64,000 bases of DNA, from contig NZ_RZNZ01000001.1 in assembly GCF_008698145.1 (NCBI RefSeq), positions 1-64,000 of the forward strand, in the 5' to 3' direction. Position 1 is the stretch's first letter. Every line of letters starts with the position of its first letter. The position numbers and the translations under genes were made by a program. This stretch comes from Bifidobacterium vespertilionis (GTDB lineage: Bacteria; Actinomycetota; Actinomycetes; Actinomycetales; Bifidobacteriaceae). The notes beneath the pieces were generated by a model that had not been told where the DNA came from, made no database searches, and saw nothing but the letters and a program-made list of their open reading frames with translations. This document shows positions 55,305 to 64,000 of the stretch, piece after piece.

Positions 55305-57092
55305 ATGCCATCATCCCAGCCGATTCATTCCCCGCATCCCATCCCCGTCACCCGTGACGATTTCGCGGCGATCATGCTGCGCTATCTGGAACCGCTCAGG
55401 AACCATTTCAGCGAAGGCAGGGCCCGGCTGCGTCTGGGCGGCTTTTCGGCCGTCTATCCGGATGAGGTGGCCGAATTGGAATCGTGGGCGCGTCCGTTGT
55501 GGGGGCTTGGTCCCCTCTGGGCGGGCGGCGGCCATTGCGCATGGCTTGAGGACGTCTACCGCACCGGTTTGATCAACGGCACCGACCCCAACCATCCCGA
55601 ATACTGGGGAGCCCCCGGGCAACACGACCAGCGGTCCGTGGAGGTTCCGGCCATCGCCTACGCGATCATGCTCGCCCCGCACGTCCTATGGGATCCGCTC
55701 ACCCAGGCCCAGCGCGAGCAGGTGGCCGCGTGGCTCAATCTGGTCAACCGTCCCGAAGCCGTCTGCCCGGACAACAACTGGCTGTTCTTCCCGGTGGTCG
55801 TCAACGTGGCCCTGAAGCGGCTCGGCATGCCGTACAGCCCCGAGCTGATCCGCCGCAATCTGGAGCGCCTTGATTCGTTCTACGCCGGTGGCGGCTGGTA
55901 TCACGACGGCATCCACACCAACGGCAGCTACGACTACTACAACCCGTACGCCTTCCACTTCTACGGCCCGCTGTTCGCGCTCTACGCGGCGGATGAGTAT
56001 CCCGAACTCGCCGCCAAGTTCCTCGATCGGGCCAGGACGTTCGCTCCCACGTTCGTGAATCTGTTCTCCGACCGCGGCGAATCGGTCCCGTACGGCCGCT
56101 CGCTCACATACCGCTTCGCCCAGTGCGCGTTCTTCTCCTTCGCGGCCGGCCACAAGCTGGACCTGGGGCCGCAGTTCACCCCGGGCGTACTCAAGGGCAT
56201 TGTGGCGCGCAACCTGGCGTTCTGGGCGGGCCTGCCCACCTGCGATAACGGCGGGGTGCTCACCGTGGGATACCATTACCCCACGCTGTTCGAATCCGAG
56301 GAGTACAACGCGCCCGGCTCGCCGCTGTGGTCCATGAAGGCGTTCGCGCTGCTGTGCCTGCCCGCGGACGATCCGTTCTGGTCCCTGCCCAACGAGCCGT
56401 TGCCCTGCGAGGACGGCGACACCGGGTTACATCGCGTCACGCCCGGAGGCGAGCTCGTGGTCCAGCGGCATGACGGCGAGGCCACGCTGTATGTGTGCGG
56501 CCATCAGCCCGCCGGGGCGAATCCGCATTATGCGTCCAAGTATGCGAAATTCTGCTATTCCACGCGCTATGGCTTCTGCATGTCCCGTTCCGAGCGCACG
56601 CTGGGAGACGCGGCGCCGGACAGCTCCCTCGCATTCGTGATTGACGATGGTGTGAACCCCCATGTGACGACGCGCGGCTTCATCGCCAAGGATGCGTTCT
56701 TGTGGGAAGGCGACACGCTGATCTGTTCATGGTCGCCGTGCCGCGGCATCGACGTGGAGACCCGCATCACGCCGTCGCCCGACGGCAGCGGCCATCGGCG
56801 CGAGCACGTGATCCACGCCGAAATCGCCTGCACGGCATACGATTGTGGTTTCGCCGTGCCGTCCGATCGTCGCGCCGGCGAGGACGACGAGGCCTGGCGC
56901 GCGAGGATCGACGGCATGTGCTCGGTGCGTGCGGCCGAGGCTCCGGACGGCGCGGAGCCGACGTTGATCCGGGTGCGCCCGAATCTCAATCTCATGGCCC
57001 CTCACGTGGTCATCCCCGCCGTGCGGGTGCCGATCAAACCGGGCGTCACCACGATCGTGACCGAGGTGAGCGAAGGGCCTATCAGCCGGTAG
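55305..57092 (+). CDS. DUF2264 protein (alpha/alpha-barrel, glycan-related)
   Basis: A 595-residue protein of the DUF2264 family. It shows the N-terminal RNHFSEGRARLRLGGFSAVY, WARPLWGLGPLWAGGG, and GGWYHDGIHTNGSYDYYNPYAFHFY, as in alpha/alpha-barrel enzymes that act on uronic or deoxy sugars. There is no signal peptide, so it is cytoplasmic. The enzymatic activity is undefined. AAAGGAG precedes the ATG. It lies between two solute-binding lipoprotein genes and after the phase-variable HTH gene, so a shared nutrient source is likely. Confidence 0.85.
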   Translation: MPSSQPIHSPHPIPVTRDDFAAIMLRYLEPLRNHFSEGRARLRLGGFSAVYPDEVAELESWARPLWGLGPLWAGGGHCAWLEDVYRTGLINGTDPNHPEYWGAPGQHDQRSVEVPAIAYAIMLAPHVLWDPLTQAQREQVAAWLNLVNRPEAVCPDNNWLFFPVVVNVALKRLGMPYSPELIRRNLERLDSFYAGGGWYHDGIHTNGSYDYYNPYAFHFYGPLFALYAADEYPELAAKFLDRARTFAPTFVNLFSDRGESVPYGRSLTYRFAQCAFFSFAAGHKLDLGPQFTPGVLKGIVARNLAFWAGLPTCDNGGVLTVGYHYPTLFESEEYNAPGSPLWSMKAFALLCLPADDPFWSLPNEPLPCEDGDTGLHRVTPGGELVVQRHDGEATLYVCGHQPAGANPHYASKYAKFCYSTRYGFCMSRSERTLGDAAPDSSLAFVIDDGVNPHVTTRGFIAKDAFLWEGDTLICSWSPCRGIDVETRITPSPDGSGHRREHVIHAEIACTAYDCGFAVPSDRRAGEDDEAWRARIDGMCSVRAAEAPDGAEPTLIRVRPNLNLMAPHVVIPAVRVPIKPGVTTIVTEVSEGPISR

Positions 57093-57093
57093 C

Positions 57094-57470
57094 TGTCATC
57101 CTGAGCGGGGTGGTCTTCCCGTCATCCTGAGCGAAGCGAAGGATCCTTAACCCTCTGCACAATTTAAGGATCCTTCGACTCCGCCTTCGGTGTCCGGCTA
57201 CGCCGGACCGTCGCCGCCTTGGCGGCGGCTCCCTTCGCCTACGGGCAGCCCACCGGGCTGCCCGCTTCACGGCTCAGTGCTCAGGATGACGTTGGGTTTT
57301 ATTCGTCATCCCGAGCGAGCTATGTCCCCATCCTGTCATCCTGAGCGAGCGCAGCGAGTCGAAGGATCGTTCGTCATCCTCACAAGATCACGGCACATGC
57401 GGCTAAGGTCCTTCGACTCCGCCCCGACGGGCTGCGCCCAGAATGACGAAGGGCTGCACCCAGAATGACG
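57094..57470. repeat. Intergenic repeat cluster (GTCATCCTGAGCGA family)
   Basis: The motif GTCATCCTGAGCG occurs near 57095, 57121 and 57335, with variants near 57304 and 57371. Inverted partners (AAGGATCCTTCGACTCCG, CAGAATGACGAAGG) form hairpins. Such repeats are dispersed in many bacterial genomes. No gene is encoded; a 92-codon frame here is translated repeat. Confidence 0.75.
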
Positions 57471-57472
57471 AA

Positions 57473-57504
57473 GGGCCTCCCCGCCATTTCCAGCGGGGAG
57501 GCCC
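57473..57504. terminator. Terminator of second solute-binding protein gene
   Basis: GGGCCTCCCCGC pairs with GCGGGGAGGCCC, 25 bases past the stop. Confidence 0.75.
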
Positions 57505-57528
57505 CTGACGTGTCGTGCTATTGCTGGA

Positions 57529-59301
57529 TCACTCGGTCCAGCCCACATCCTCGGTGTGGTACAGCGGGGTGCCGTAGGAACTGGTGGCGTAGCCGGCGGG
57601 ACCATAGTTCGCCAAGCCCTTCTTCACCGCGATGGTGATCGGGTCTGCGGAATAGGGGACCTGCGTGTACAGCTGCTGCGCTTCCTTTTCGGCTTCGTTG
57701 AACTTCTTCAATGCCTCGGAGGTGTCCTTCGTGGTGTTGATCGACTGCATCTTCTGATCGATGTCCGCGTTGCCGATGAACGAGTAGTTCGAGTCGGAGG
57801 TGGAGCAGTAGATCTGGCAGCCGTATACGTAGTTGTACGGGCCGGAGGAACCCCAGCCCATGCCGACGAGCTGATAGTTGCCGGAGGACATGGTGGTGGA
57901 GAAGTCATTGGACGCCCTGATGTCGCCTTCGATCTTGATGCCCGCGTCCTTGCCCATCTTGATGATGGCGTTTGCGGTGGCCTTGATCACCGGTGAATCG
58001 GAGAACGTGGTGTATTTGATGGTCAGCGTTTGGCCGTCCTTGGCGTAGTAGCCGTCCGAGCCCATCGTGTAGCCGGCGGATTCAAGCGTCTTCTTGGCAT
58101 TGTCCGCCGAGAATTTCGCATCGGCGGGCATGTTGTCCTCATATCCGGCCTGGAAGGTGGGAACCAGCACCGAACCGGGCAGCACGTCCGGGGTCCATTC
58201 AATGCCGGCGAATCCGATGTTCGCAAGGCTCTGACGATCGATGGCCTGCACGATCGCCTTGCGCACGTTGATGTCCGGAACGGTCTTCGCGTTGATGGTG
58301 TATGTGGTGATCGACGTGCCGTATGAGCGGCGGATCTGCACGTTGTCCATCGATTTCACGGTCTTGAACGTGTCCGCGGTGCCGGCTCCGGTCGCATCGA
58401 TCTCGCCGTTCTTGAAGGCGTTGATCGCGGCTGAGGATTCCATCTGGCGGAAGATGATCTTGTCCAGCTTGGCCTTGTTGCCCCACCACTTCTCGTTGCG
58501 CACGAACACGACCTCGCTGTCCGTGGCGGATTCCACCTTGAACGGGCCGGCGCTCCACTCGGAGTGCGGGTTCTTCTGCCAGCCGCTGGTGAAGGTGTCG
58601 GCCGATGCCGATTGTGGGGGCAGCAGGACGGAGAAGACGGATTCGATGGGATAGAACGGATTCTTAAAGGTGACCTTCACCTCCTTGTCGCTCGATCCGC
58701 GCTCCACGGACTCGATGTCGCGATAGCCGTCGGTCGCGGATGGACTATATGCGGAATCCTCGCCGTTCATGGCCTTCCATGTGGACACGAAGGCGGTGTA
58801 GTCGATCGGCGTGCCGTCATTCCAAGTGGCCTTGTCGTTGAGCGTGTGCACCACGGTTTCGGGGCTGTCGCTGGTCTGCTCCACTTTGGTCAGGTAGTCG
58901 GTGTTCGGCTCGACCTTGCTGCCGTCGGAGGAGGAAATGTACAGCTGCGGCATGTAGAAGGCCCACAGATCGGCCATGTCCTGCGTGTTGCCGCTGGCCG
59001 CGTTCAGGTTCCAGTTGGGCCCGATCTCGCCGATCGGAAGCGTGAGCGTGCCGCCGTCCTTGACCTTGTCGCGGTCAGTGGGGTTGTTGTATGCCTTGCC
59101 CTGCACCGGCTTCGGGAATGTACCGGAATAGTTGGACGGCACGCCCTCGGCCGGCTCCTCGGTGATGGAGGAGCCGGTTCCGGTTGCATTGCTTGTCCCA
59201 TTGCCGCCGCACGCCGCAAGTGCGACCACCGCGGCCGCCGATGCCACGAGCGCGGTGACCCTGATGACTGACGATTTGAATCCGATTTGGCTGAATCCCA
59301 T
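57529..59301 (-). CDS. Family 5 solute-binding lipoprotein 2
   Basis: A 590-residue binding protein paralogous to the one at 52623. The lipoprotein signal ends VVALAACGG. The same blocks occur in the same order (GTFPKPVQGKAYNNPTDR, WNDGTPIDYTAFVSTW, NEKWWGNKAKLDKI, QAIDRQSLANI). Differences cluster in the likely binding cleft (CQIYCSTSDSNYSF against CQLFCSDSQSNYSF is nearly the same, while YNYVYG replaces FNYTGG). AAGGAA precedes the ATG at 59301. No permease genes accompany it. Confidence 0.9.
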   Translation of the reverse strand: MGFSQIGFKSSVIRVTALVASAAAVVALAACGGNGTSNATGTGSSITEEPAEGVPSNYSGTFPKPVQGKAYNNPTDRDKVKDGGTLTLPIGEIGPNWNLNAASGNTQDMADLWAFYMPQLYISSSDGSKVEPNTDYLTKVEQTSDSPETVVHTLNDKATWNDGTPIDYTAFVSTWKAMNGEDSAYSPSATDGYRDIESVERGSSDKEVKVTFKNPFYPIESVFSVLLPPQSASADTFTSGWQKNPHSEWSAGPFKVESATDSEVVFVRNEKWWGNKAKLDKIIFRQMESSAAINAFKNGEIDATGAGTADTFKTVKSMDNVQIRRSYGTSITTYTINAKTVPDINVRKAIVQAIDRQSLANIGFAGIEWTPDVLPGSVLVPTFQAGYEDNMPADAKFSADNAKKTLESAGYTMGSDGYYAKDGQTLTIKYTTFSDSPVIKATANAIIKMGKDAGIKIEGDIRASNDFSTTMSSGNYQLVGMGWGSSGPYNYVYGCQIYCSTSDSNYSFIGNADIDQKMQSINTTKDTSEALKKFNEAEKEAQQLYTQVPYSADPITIAVKKGLANYGPAGYATSSYGTPLYHTEDVGWTE

Positions 59302-59484
59302 GCGGGATGTTCCTTTCCCTTTATGAGGGGATTCTTCTGGACGTTCGCAAACATCCACACCCCCAATGCGGTTGCCAGCATGGGACCCTATTGTTATGAA
59401 ATCGTTACGCAGGGGAGGTCGCGCCGGAAATGTCCGGCTTGTGGACATAGGACCGTGATCCTGAGCGCTGAGCCGCCCCAAAAA

Positions 59485-59521
59485 CGGGAAAGCCCCCGGC
59501 GCAATGCCGAGGGCTTTCCCG
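59485..59521 (-). terminator. Rho-independent terminator of glnA
   Basis: CGGGAAAGCCC pairs with GGGCTTTCCCG; on the minus strand it runs into TTTTT. Confidence 0.85.
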
Positions 59522-59554
59522 ATGTCCAGCGTTTGGATTTCGCGTGGGCGAAAC

Positions 59555-60991
59555 TCAGATGTGGAAGTACAGCTCGTACTCGAGCGGGGTCGGGGCCAGA
59601 CGGGCCTGATCGATCTCGCCGCGCTTGAGGTCCAGCCAGGTCTCGATCAGATCGTCGGTGAACACGTCGCCGGCGGTCAGGAAGTCGTGGTCCTCTTCAA
59701 GGGCGTCCATGGCTTCGCCGAGGGAGGCGGGCACCTGCTTGATGCCGGCATGCTCTTCCGGAGGCAGCTCGTAGAGGTCCTTGTCCACCGGCTCCGGGGG
59801 TTCGATGTGGTTCAGGATGCCGTCCAGACCAGCCATCAGCTGGGCGGAGAAGGCCAGGAACGGGTTGCAGGACGGATCCGGGGCGCGGAACTCGATGCGC
59901 TTCGCAGCCGGGGAGGTGCCGGCCAGCGGGATGCGGATGGCGGCGGAGCGGTTGCGGGCGGAGTACACCAGGTTGACGGGGGCCTCGAAGCCCGGGACCA
60001 GACGGTGGTAGGAGTTCAGGGACGGGTTCGTGAAGGCCAGCACGGAGGAGGAGTGCTTGATCAGGCCGCCGATGTACCAACGGGCCAGATCGGACAGGCC
60101 GGCGTAGCCCTTCTCATCGTAGAACAGCGGCTTGCCGTCCTTCCACAGGGACTGGTGGCAGTGCATGCCGGTGCCGTTGTCGCCTGCGATCGGCTTGGGC
60201 ATGAAGGTCACGGCCTTGCCGGCGAGGGCGGCGGTCTCGTGGACGACGTACTTGTACTTCATCAGGTCGTCACCGGCGTGCTGCAGGGTGTTGTAGCGGT
60301 AGTTGATCTCCTGCTGGCCGGCGCCGGCCACCTCGTGGTGGGAGCGCTCGAGGATCAGGCCGACCTTCTGCAGGTTCGCGACCATGTCGTCGCGCAGGTC
60401 CTGGGAGTGGTCGATCGGCGGAACCGGGAAGTAGCCCCTCTTGACGCGGTTCTTGAAACCGATGTTCGGGGTGCCGTCCTCTTCGGTGTCGATGCCGGAG
60501 TTCCACGGGGCCTCAACGGAGTCGACCTCGTAGAAGGAGCGCTGCATGGAGTTCTCGAAGCGCACCTTGTCGAAGATGAAGAACTCGGCCTCGGGCGCGA
60601 AGGAGGCGGTGTCGGCGATGCCGGTGGACTTCAGGTAGGCCTCGGCCTTGCCGGCGACCTGACGCGGGTCGCGGGAGTAAGGCTCGTCGGTCAGCGGGTC
60701 CACGATGGAGAAGGCCACGTCGAGGGTCTTGTGCTTGCGGAACGGGTCGACGAAGGCGGTGGTCACGTCCGGGACCAGCTTCATGTCGGACTCGTTGATG
60801 GCCTGGAAGCCCTGCACGGACGAACCATCGAACGGCATGCCGTCGGTGAAGGCGTCCTTGAGGAACTCGCTGGCGGGCACGGTGAAGTGCTGCTGAACGC
60901 CGATCAGATCGGTGAAACGAACGGAGACATACTCGATGCCTTCCTTATTGATAAGGGCCTCGGCGTCTTCCTTGGACTTGAGTTCGGTCAC
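59555..60991 (-). CDS. glnA: Glutamine synthetase type I
   Basis: A 478-residue dodecameric enzyme that makes glutamine from glutamate, ammonia and ATP. Motifs: FDGSSVQGF (Asp latch), [11 protein letters not shown] (metal Glu), [12 protein letters not shown], and NRSAAIRIP. The adenylylation Tyr407 sits in DLYELPPEE, so it is the beta-type enzyme controlled by GlnE. The start is a GTG with AAAGGAG upstream. A GlnR-like box lies about 75 bases before the start. It is followed by a strong terminator, so it is monocistronic. Confidence 0.97.
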   Translation of the reverse strand: MTELKSKEDAEALINKEGIEYVSVRFTDLIGVQQHFTVPASEFLKDAFTDGMPFDGSSVQGFQAINESDMKLVPDVTTAFVDPFRKHKTLDVAFSIVDPLTDEPYSRDPRQVAGKAEAYLKSTGIADTASFAPEAEFFIFDKVRFENSMQRSFYEVDSVEAPWNSGIDTEEDGTPNIGFKNRVKRGYFPVPPIDHSQDLRDDMVANLQKVGLILERSHHEVAGAGQQEINYRYNTLQHAGDDLMKYKYVVHETAALAGKAVTFMPKPIAGDNGTGMHCHQSLWKDGKPLFYDEKGYAGLSDLARWYIGGLIKHSSSVLAFTNPSLNSYHRLVPGFEAPVNLVYSARNRSAAIRIPLAGTSPAAKRIEFRAPDPSCNPFLAFSAQLMAGLDGILNHIEPPEPVDKDLYELPPEEHAGIKQVPASLGEAMDALEEDHDFLTAGDVFTDDLIETWLDLKRGEIDQARLAPTPLEYELYFHI

Positions 60992-61063
60992 GGGACCGCT
61001 CCTTTCATGAGAACTTACGAATGTTAAGTGTAGGTTTTGTGGTTTCGCGTTCGTGCAATTTGG

Positions 61064-61079
61064 GTTACGAGCATGTTAC
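61064..61079 (-). promoter_or_regulatory. GlnR-like box upstream of glnA
   Basis: On the minus strand GTAAC-N6-GTAAC matches the actinobacterial GlnR consensus (gTnAC-N6-GaAAC) at all but one position. GlnR regulates glnA by nitrogen status. Confidence 0.55.
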
Positions 61080-61125
61080 TTAACGGTTCTCCGCGATGGG
61101 ATCCGATCGTGCTTGGGATACGAAA

Positions 61126-61154
61126 AAGCCCGGAATCATGCCGATTCCGGGCTT
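61126..61154 (-). terminator. Rho-independent terminator of DUF4191 gene
   Basis: AAGCCCGGAATC pairs with GATTCCGGGCTT, with T5 following on the minus strand. Confidence 0.85.
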
Positions 61155-61202
61155 GTAACAATAATGTCGCAAATGTGCGCGAGGCGTTCGGACGGCGTCC
61201 GA

Positions 61203-61955
61203 TCAGCGACCGCGCATCGCTCGACGGGAGACGCGCTGCGGGCGGGTGGGATCGATGCCCTTGGGGATGCCGTAGCCCTTGTGCTCCTGCAGGGTGCGCA
61301 GGCGGTTGTTGAGCTCGTCCAGCTCCGCCTTGGTGAGCTTGACCTTCTGGCGCATGACCTTCTTCTGCAGATCGCGCAGCTTGATCTGGGCGGGGCCGTC
61401 GCCCACGGAGAACTTGTAGATCGGGATGGCCGAGCCGCGGGTGATGCTCTTGATCTTGTTCTCCTCGCGGTCGATGGCGCGCATCACGCGGTGGTAGTCG
61501 CCCTCGCCCACCAGATACACGCCGGTGCGGCCGGAGCCGCGCCAGATCGCGTCCTTGGTGCGCGGATCAATCCAGATGGGCTCCTGCGGGAAGTAGAAAC
61601 CGCCGCGCGTGATCTGGCTCAGGACCGCGCCGGTCGCGCCCGGACGACCTTCCATGCGGCGGTAGCCGACCATGTCCGCTCGGCGGGTGAGCATCCACGT
61701 GGCCGCGAGCAGGCCGCCCATGACGCCGGTAATCATCCACATGATCCAGCCGACCACGCCCACGCGGGCCACCAGGCAGATGATCGCGAACACCAGCACC
61801 GGAGCCAGGAACGAGCCGATGAGGATCCAAGGCAGGTTCTTGTCCGTCTCCGCCGTGAATGCGTAGATCTGCTTGATGCGCGCGAGCGTGCCGTTCTTCC
61901 TGCGCTCGGCCTTCTTGGCGGCCTTCTCCGCCTTCTTGTCGGTCTTCTCTGCCAT
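61203..61955 (-). CDS. DUF4191 membrane protein
   Basis: A 250-residue protein with a Lys/Ala-rich, coiled-coil N-terminus (AEKTDKKAEKAAKKAERRK), two membrane helices at about 43-62 and 68-90, and a cytoplasmic C-terminal domain (GYRRMEGRPGATGAVLSQI, YLVGEGDYHRVMRAIDREENK). The family is restricted to actinobacteria and has no defined function. Next to glnA it keeps the order of Mycobacterium tuberculosis Rv2219-Rv2220 as I recall it. Start ATG 61955 with AAGGA upstream. Confidence 0.85.
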   Translation of the reverse strand: MAEKTDKKAEKAAKKAERRKNGTLARIKQIYAFTAETDKNLPWILIGSFLAPVLVFAIICLVARVGVVGWIMWMITGVMGGLLAATWMLTRRADMVGYRRMEGRPGATGAVLSQITRGGFYFPQEPIWIDPRTKDAIWRGSGRTGVYLVGEGDYHRVMRAIDREENKIKSITRGSAIPIYKFSVGDGPAQIKLRDLQKKVMRQKVKLTKAELDELNNRLRTLQEHKGYGIPKGIDPTRPQRVSRRAMRGR

Positions 61956-62047
61956 ACCACCAGTCCTTTAGCTATGCGGGTGAAAACACACTGGCTCAAC
62001 AGTTTAGCGGCTCGTGCAGACGCCGGCCGCGGACGCCGTGCGGCGGC

Positions 62048-63481
62048 CTACCGGGTGTGCAGCGGACGCCCGTCGGCTTTGAGCAGGGCCTCGCCCAGCG
62101 ATTCGGACACCGTGGGATGCGGGTGGATCAGACGCGCGGCCCGGCTCACAGGCACCCGGTTACCCACCAGCTGCTCGGCTTCGGCGATGATCTCCGAGAC
62201 GTTCGGCCCCACCATGTGCACGCCCAGTACCAGCGGGGTGTCCGGGTGGGCCGCGTCGCAGCCGGTGACGAGCGAGAGCGATCCGTTCGCGCCGCTCATG
62301 AGCACCCGCGAGTTGGACAGCATGGGGTACTGCGTTTCGGTCACGCTCACGAAGTCGTCTCGTGCGGCCGCCTCGTCCGCCGTAAGCCCGACGCTGGCGG
62401 CCTCGGGGTGGCTGAACACCACCTGCGGGATGGTCATGTTGTCCACCGGTTCGGGGGCGGGGGAGACGCCCGCGATCGATTCGGCCACAACAATGCCCTG
62501 TTCGAACGCGCGGTGCGCCAGCTGGGGGCCCTCGGTGATGTCGCCCACGGCCCACACGCCCGGCACCGACGTGCGTCCCCACGGGTCGGTGACCACGTTG
62601 CCCCGATCGTCCAGCTTCACGCCGCGCTCGCGCAGCCACGGGGCGCCGGTGTTCGGATCGCGTCCGATCGCCACGAGCACCAGCTCCGCCTCGCGCGTCA
62701 GCTCGGCGGGATCGTCCCCTCGCGTGTAGTGCACGCGGGCACCCAGATTCGCTCCCGTGTCGATGCCGGTTACCGCCGTGCGGTCCAGCACCTGAACGCC
62801 CTGGCGCTTGAACTCGCGCGTGAGCATCACGGACGTGCGGCGGTTCCACCGGGACAGCACGCGGTCCTTGCGAATCATGAGCGTGACCTCGCAGCCGGCC
62901 GAATGCCAGATGCTCGCGAATTCCAGCGCCACCGCGCCCGAACCGATCACGATCGCCGATGCGGGGAATTCGTCCAGCGTCAGCGCCTGGTCCGAATCGA
63001 TCACGGCCGCGCCGAACGGGGCCGCGGGCAGTGCGCGCGCATGGGCGCCGGTGGCCAGCACCACATCGTTCGCCTCAAGCTGCGCGACCGTTCCGTCATG
63101 CTCCGTCACGCTCACCGTGCGCTCGCTGGAGAGCACCGCATCGCCGTGGATCACCGTGACCCCGCGGTGGGCCAGCAGCCCGGTGAGCCCCTTGACCATC
63201 ACATCCACGGTGGAGCGGCGGTAGTCGGCCAGCCTGCCGTAGTCGATGCCGGCCATCTCCAGATCCACGCCCAGCTCGCGCGACCGCTTGGCCAGATCCA
63301 GGGTGTGGCAGACCGTCAGCAGCGCCTTGGTGGGGATGCACCCGCGGTTGAGGCACGTGCCTCCCACGGTCGCGTCCCGCTCCACCATCGCCACCCTGCG
63401 GCCCAGCTCGGCCAGCCTGAGGGCCGTGGAATAGCCTCCCGGCCCCGCGCCGATGATGATGACGTCGTACTGATCGCTCAT
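62048..63481 (-). CDS. lpd: Dihydrolipoamide dehydrogenase-like flavoprotein
   Basis: A 477-residue class I pyridine nucleotide-disulphide oxidoreductase. FAD-binding GAGPGG is at 11-16, the redox pair Cys43/Cys48 in GGTCLNRGCIPTK, the NAD site at IGSGAVALEFA, the second FAD motif VPGVWAVGDI, and the catalytic HPHPTVSE at the end. Bifidobacteria lack pyruvate and 2-oxoglutarate dehydrogenase complexes, so the partner is unclear (possibly glycine cleavage or another lipoyl protein). GGAAGGAG precedes ATG 63481. Confidence 0.88.
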   Translation of the reverse strand: MSDQYDVIIIGAGPGGYSTALRLAELGRRVAMVERDATVGGTCLNRGCIPTKALLTVCHTLDLAKRSRELGVDLEMAGIDYGRLADYRRSTVDVMVKGLTGLLAHRGVTVIHGDAVLSSERTVSVTEHDGTVAQLEANDVVLATGAHARALPAAPFGAAVIDSDQALTLDEFPASAIVIGSGAVALEFASIWHSAGCEVTLMIRKDRVLSRWNRRTSVMLTREFKRQGVQVLDRTAVTGIDTGANLGARVHYTRGDDPAELTREAELVLVAIGRDPNTGAPWLRERGVKLDDRGNVVTDPWGRTSVPGVWAVGDITEGPQLAHRAFEQGIVVAESIAGVSPAPEPVDNMTIPQVVFSHPEAASVGLTADEAAARDDFVSVTETQYPMLSNSRVLMSGANGSLSLVTGCDAAHPDTPLVLGVHMVGPNVSEIIAEAEQLVGNRVPVSRAARLIHPHPTVSESLGEALLKADGRPLHTR

Positions 63482-63531
63482 GGCATGCACTCCTTCCGCC
63501 GCCTGCTTGCTTTCCTGTGCATCAATGGTAA

Positions 63532-63558
63532 AGGCCGCCCCTGTGCGGGACGGCCTTG
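63532..63558 (-). terminator. Hairpin between lpd and DUF3043 genes
   Basis: AAGGCCG and CGGCCTT pair across a 13-base loop with inner GC pairing. On the minus strand the downstream sequence is TTTACC, a weak T tract. Confidence 0.5.
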
Positions 63559-63616
63559 GGCATATGGTTTACGCGAAGGGCGTTGCGTTGCATTGCGCGT
63601 CTTCGCGGGGCGCGGA

Positions 63617-64000
63617 TCACTTGGGCCAGTTGCCGCGCTTGGGCTGCGTAGGCTTCGGCATGCGCCAGCGACGCAGCTGCATGGCGCGGCTGCACGCGTA
63701 GGAGCAGGAGCGCATGCCCTTGGCCACCGAGCGCTCACCGTACTTGGCCACCAGCAGCGGCTTGAGCTTGCGCCACATGAACCACAGGTCGATGCCGGCC
63801 ACGATCACGTAGCCGTAGAGCAGCACGAAGATGACCATGGAGGAGGTCATGGCGAAGGTGGTGTACTGGAAGGCGGAGGAGATGATCAGCGCGGCGATCA
63901 TGAGCACGCCGGCCACGGGCATGAACCATTCGGCCACGTTCCAGCGGGCGTCCACATAGTCGCGGATGTAGATGCGCCACGGCAGGCGCTCGGCCTTGGG
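63617..64000 (-). CDS. DUF3043 protein, 5' part outside window
   Basis: The C-terminal ~127 residues of a DUF3043 family protein. The frame continues past the right edge (RLPWRIYIRDYVDARWNVAEWF). Two membrane helices (PVAGVLMIAALIISSAF and MVIFVLLYGYVIVAGIDLWF) are followed by a basic tail ending RRWRMPKPTQPKRGNWPK. The family is found in actinobacteria and has no known function. Confidence 0.85.
   Translation of the reverse strand, partial: PKAERLPWRIYIRDYVDARWNVAEWFMPVAGVLMIAALIISSAFQYTTFAMTSSMVIFVLLYGYVIVAGIDLWFMWRKLKPLLVAKYGERSVAKGMRSCSYACSRAMQLRRWRMPKPTQPKRGNWPK

Noticed and set aside
57190..57468. 92-codon frame after the DUF2264 gene
   Set aside because: It is translation of the TCATCCTGAGCGA repeat cluster.

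Overview
The window is high-GC actinobacterial chromosome and reads as Bifidobacterium. Supporting signs are the GroEL sequence and its CIRCE control, the ung / LytR_C / csp / groEL neighbourhood, an unusually long LigA, DUF3027, DUF4191 and DUF3043 proteins, and a polyphosphate glucokinase. The first ~182 bases are not trustworthy: a near-perfect Nextera transposon adapter at 150-182 joins an AT-rich foreign stretch to the truncated 3' end of ung.

Layout. 0.2-14.1 kb is mostly core housekeeping: ung, a LytR_C membrane protein, cold-shock protein, groEL, an orphan WXG100 protein, a TPM-domain membrane protein, a two-component system, a second cold-shock protein, a DUF3027 protein, a tandem universal stress protein and clpC. 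14.1-26.2 kb is accessory: a GH28-type glycosidase behind a LacI-like operator; a remnant of an ecfT gene; an ECF sigma factor operon with a membrane protein, one ABC ATPase and three related permeases; then a riboflavin-type ECF transporter (an FMN riboswitch, RibU, and one polypeptide fusing both ATPases to the T component). 26.2-34.7 kb holds two GT2 glycosyltransferases, a hairpin-forming intergenic repeat, a nitroreductase, ppgK, an aminotransferase, an odd ABC ATPase and a large GT-C-like membrane protein. 34.7-47.1 kb holds a 1134-residue TPR protein, ligA, an Mrp ATPase, a TIM-barrel isomerase, an SGNH hydrolase, an ABC-F protein and a DUF559-like protein. 47.3-59.3 kb is a secreted/nutrient region: a 1666-residue multidomain extracellular nuclease, two paralogous family-5 solute-binding lipoproteins, a DUF2264 protein, and a small HTH gene interrupted by an 11-G tract that looks phase-variable. 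59.5-64 kb returns to core genes: glnA with a GlnR-like box, DUF4191, a dihydrolipoamide dehydrogenase and the 3' part of a DUF3043 gene.

How it fits together. Stress control is visible in two CIRCE boxes at groEL and a palindrome before clpC. Nutrient control is visible in the FMN riboswitch, the GlnR-like box and LacI-like operators. At least seven genes have a TANNNT-type -10 box only 6-7 bases before the start codon, with no ribosome binding site, so leaderless transcription looks common here. No tRNA, rRNA, CRISPR array, intact insertion sequence or prophage was seen.
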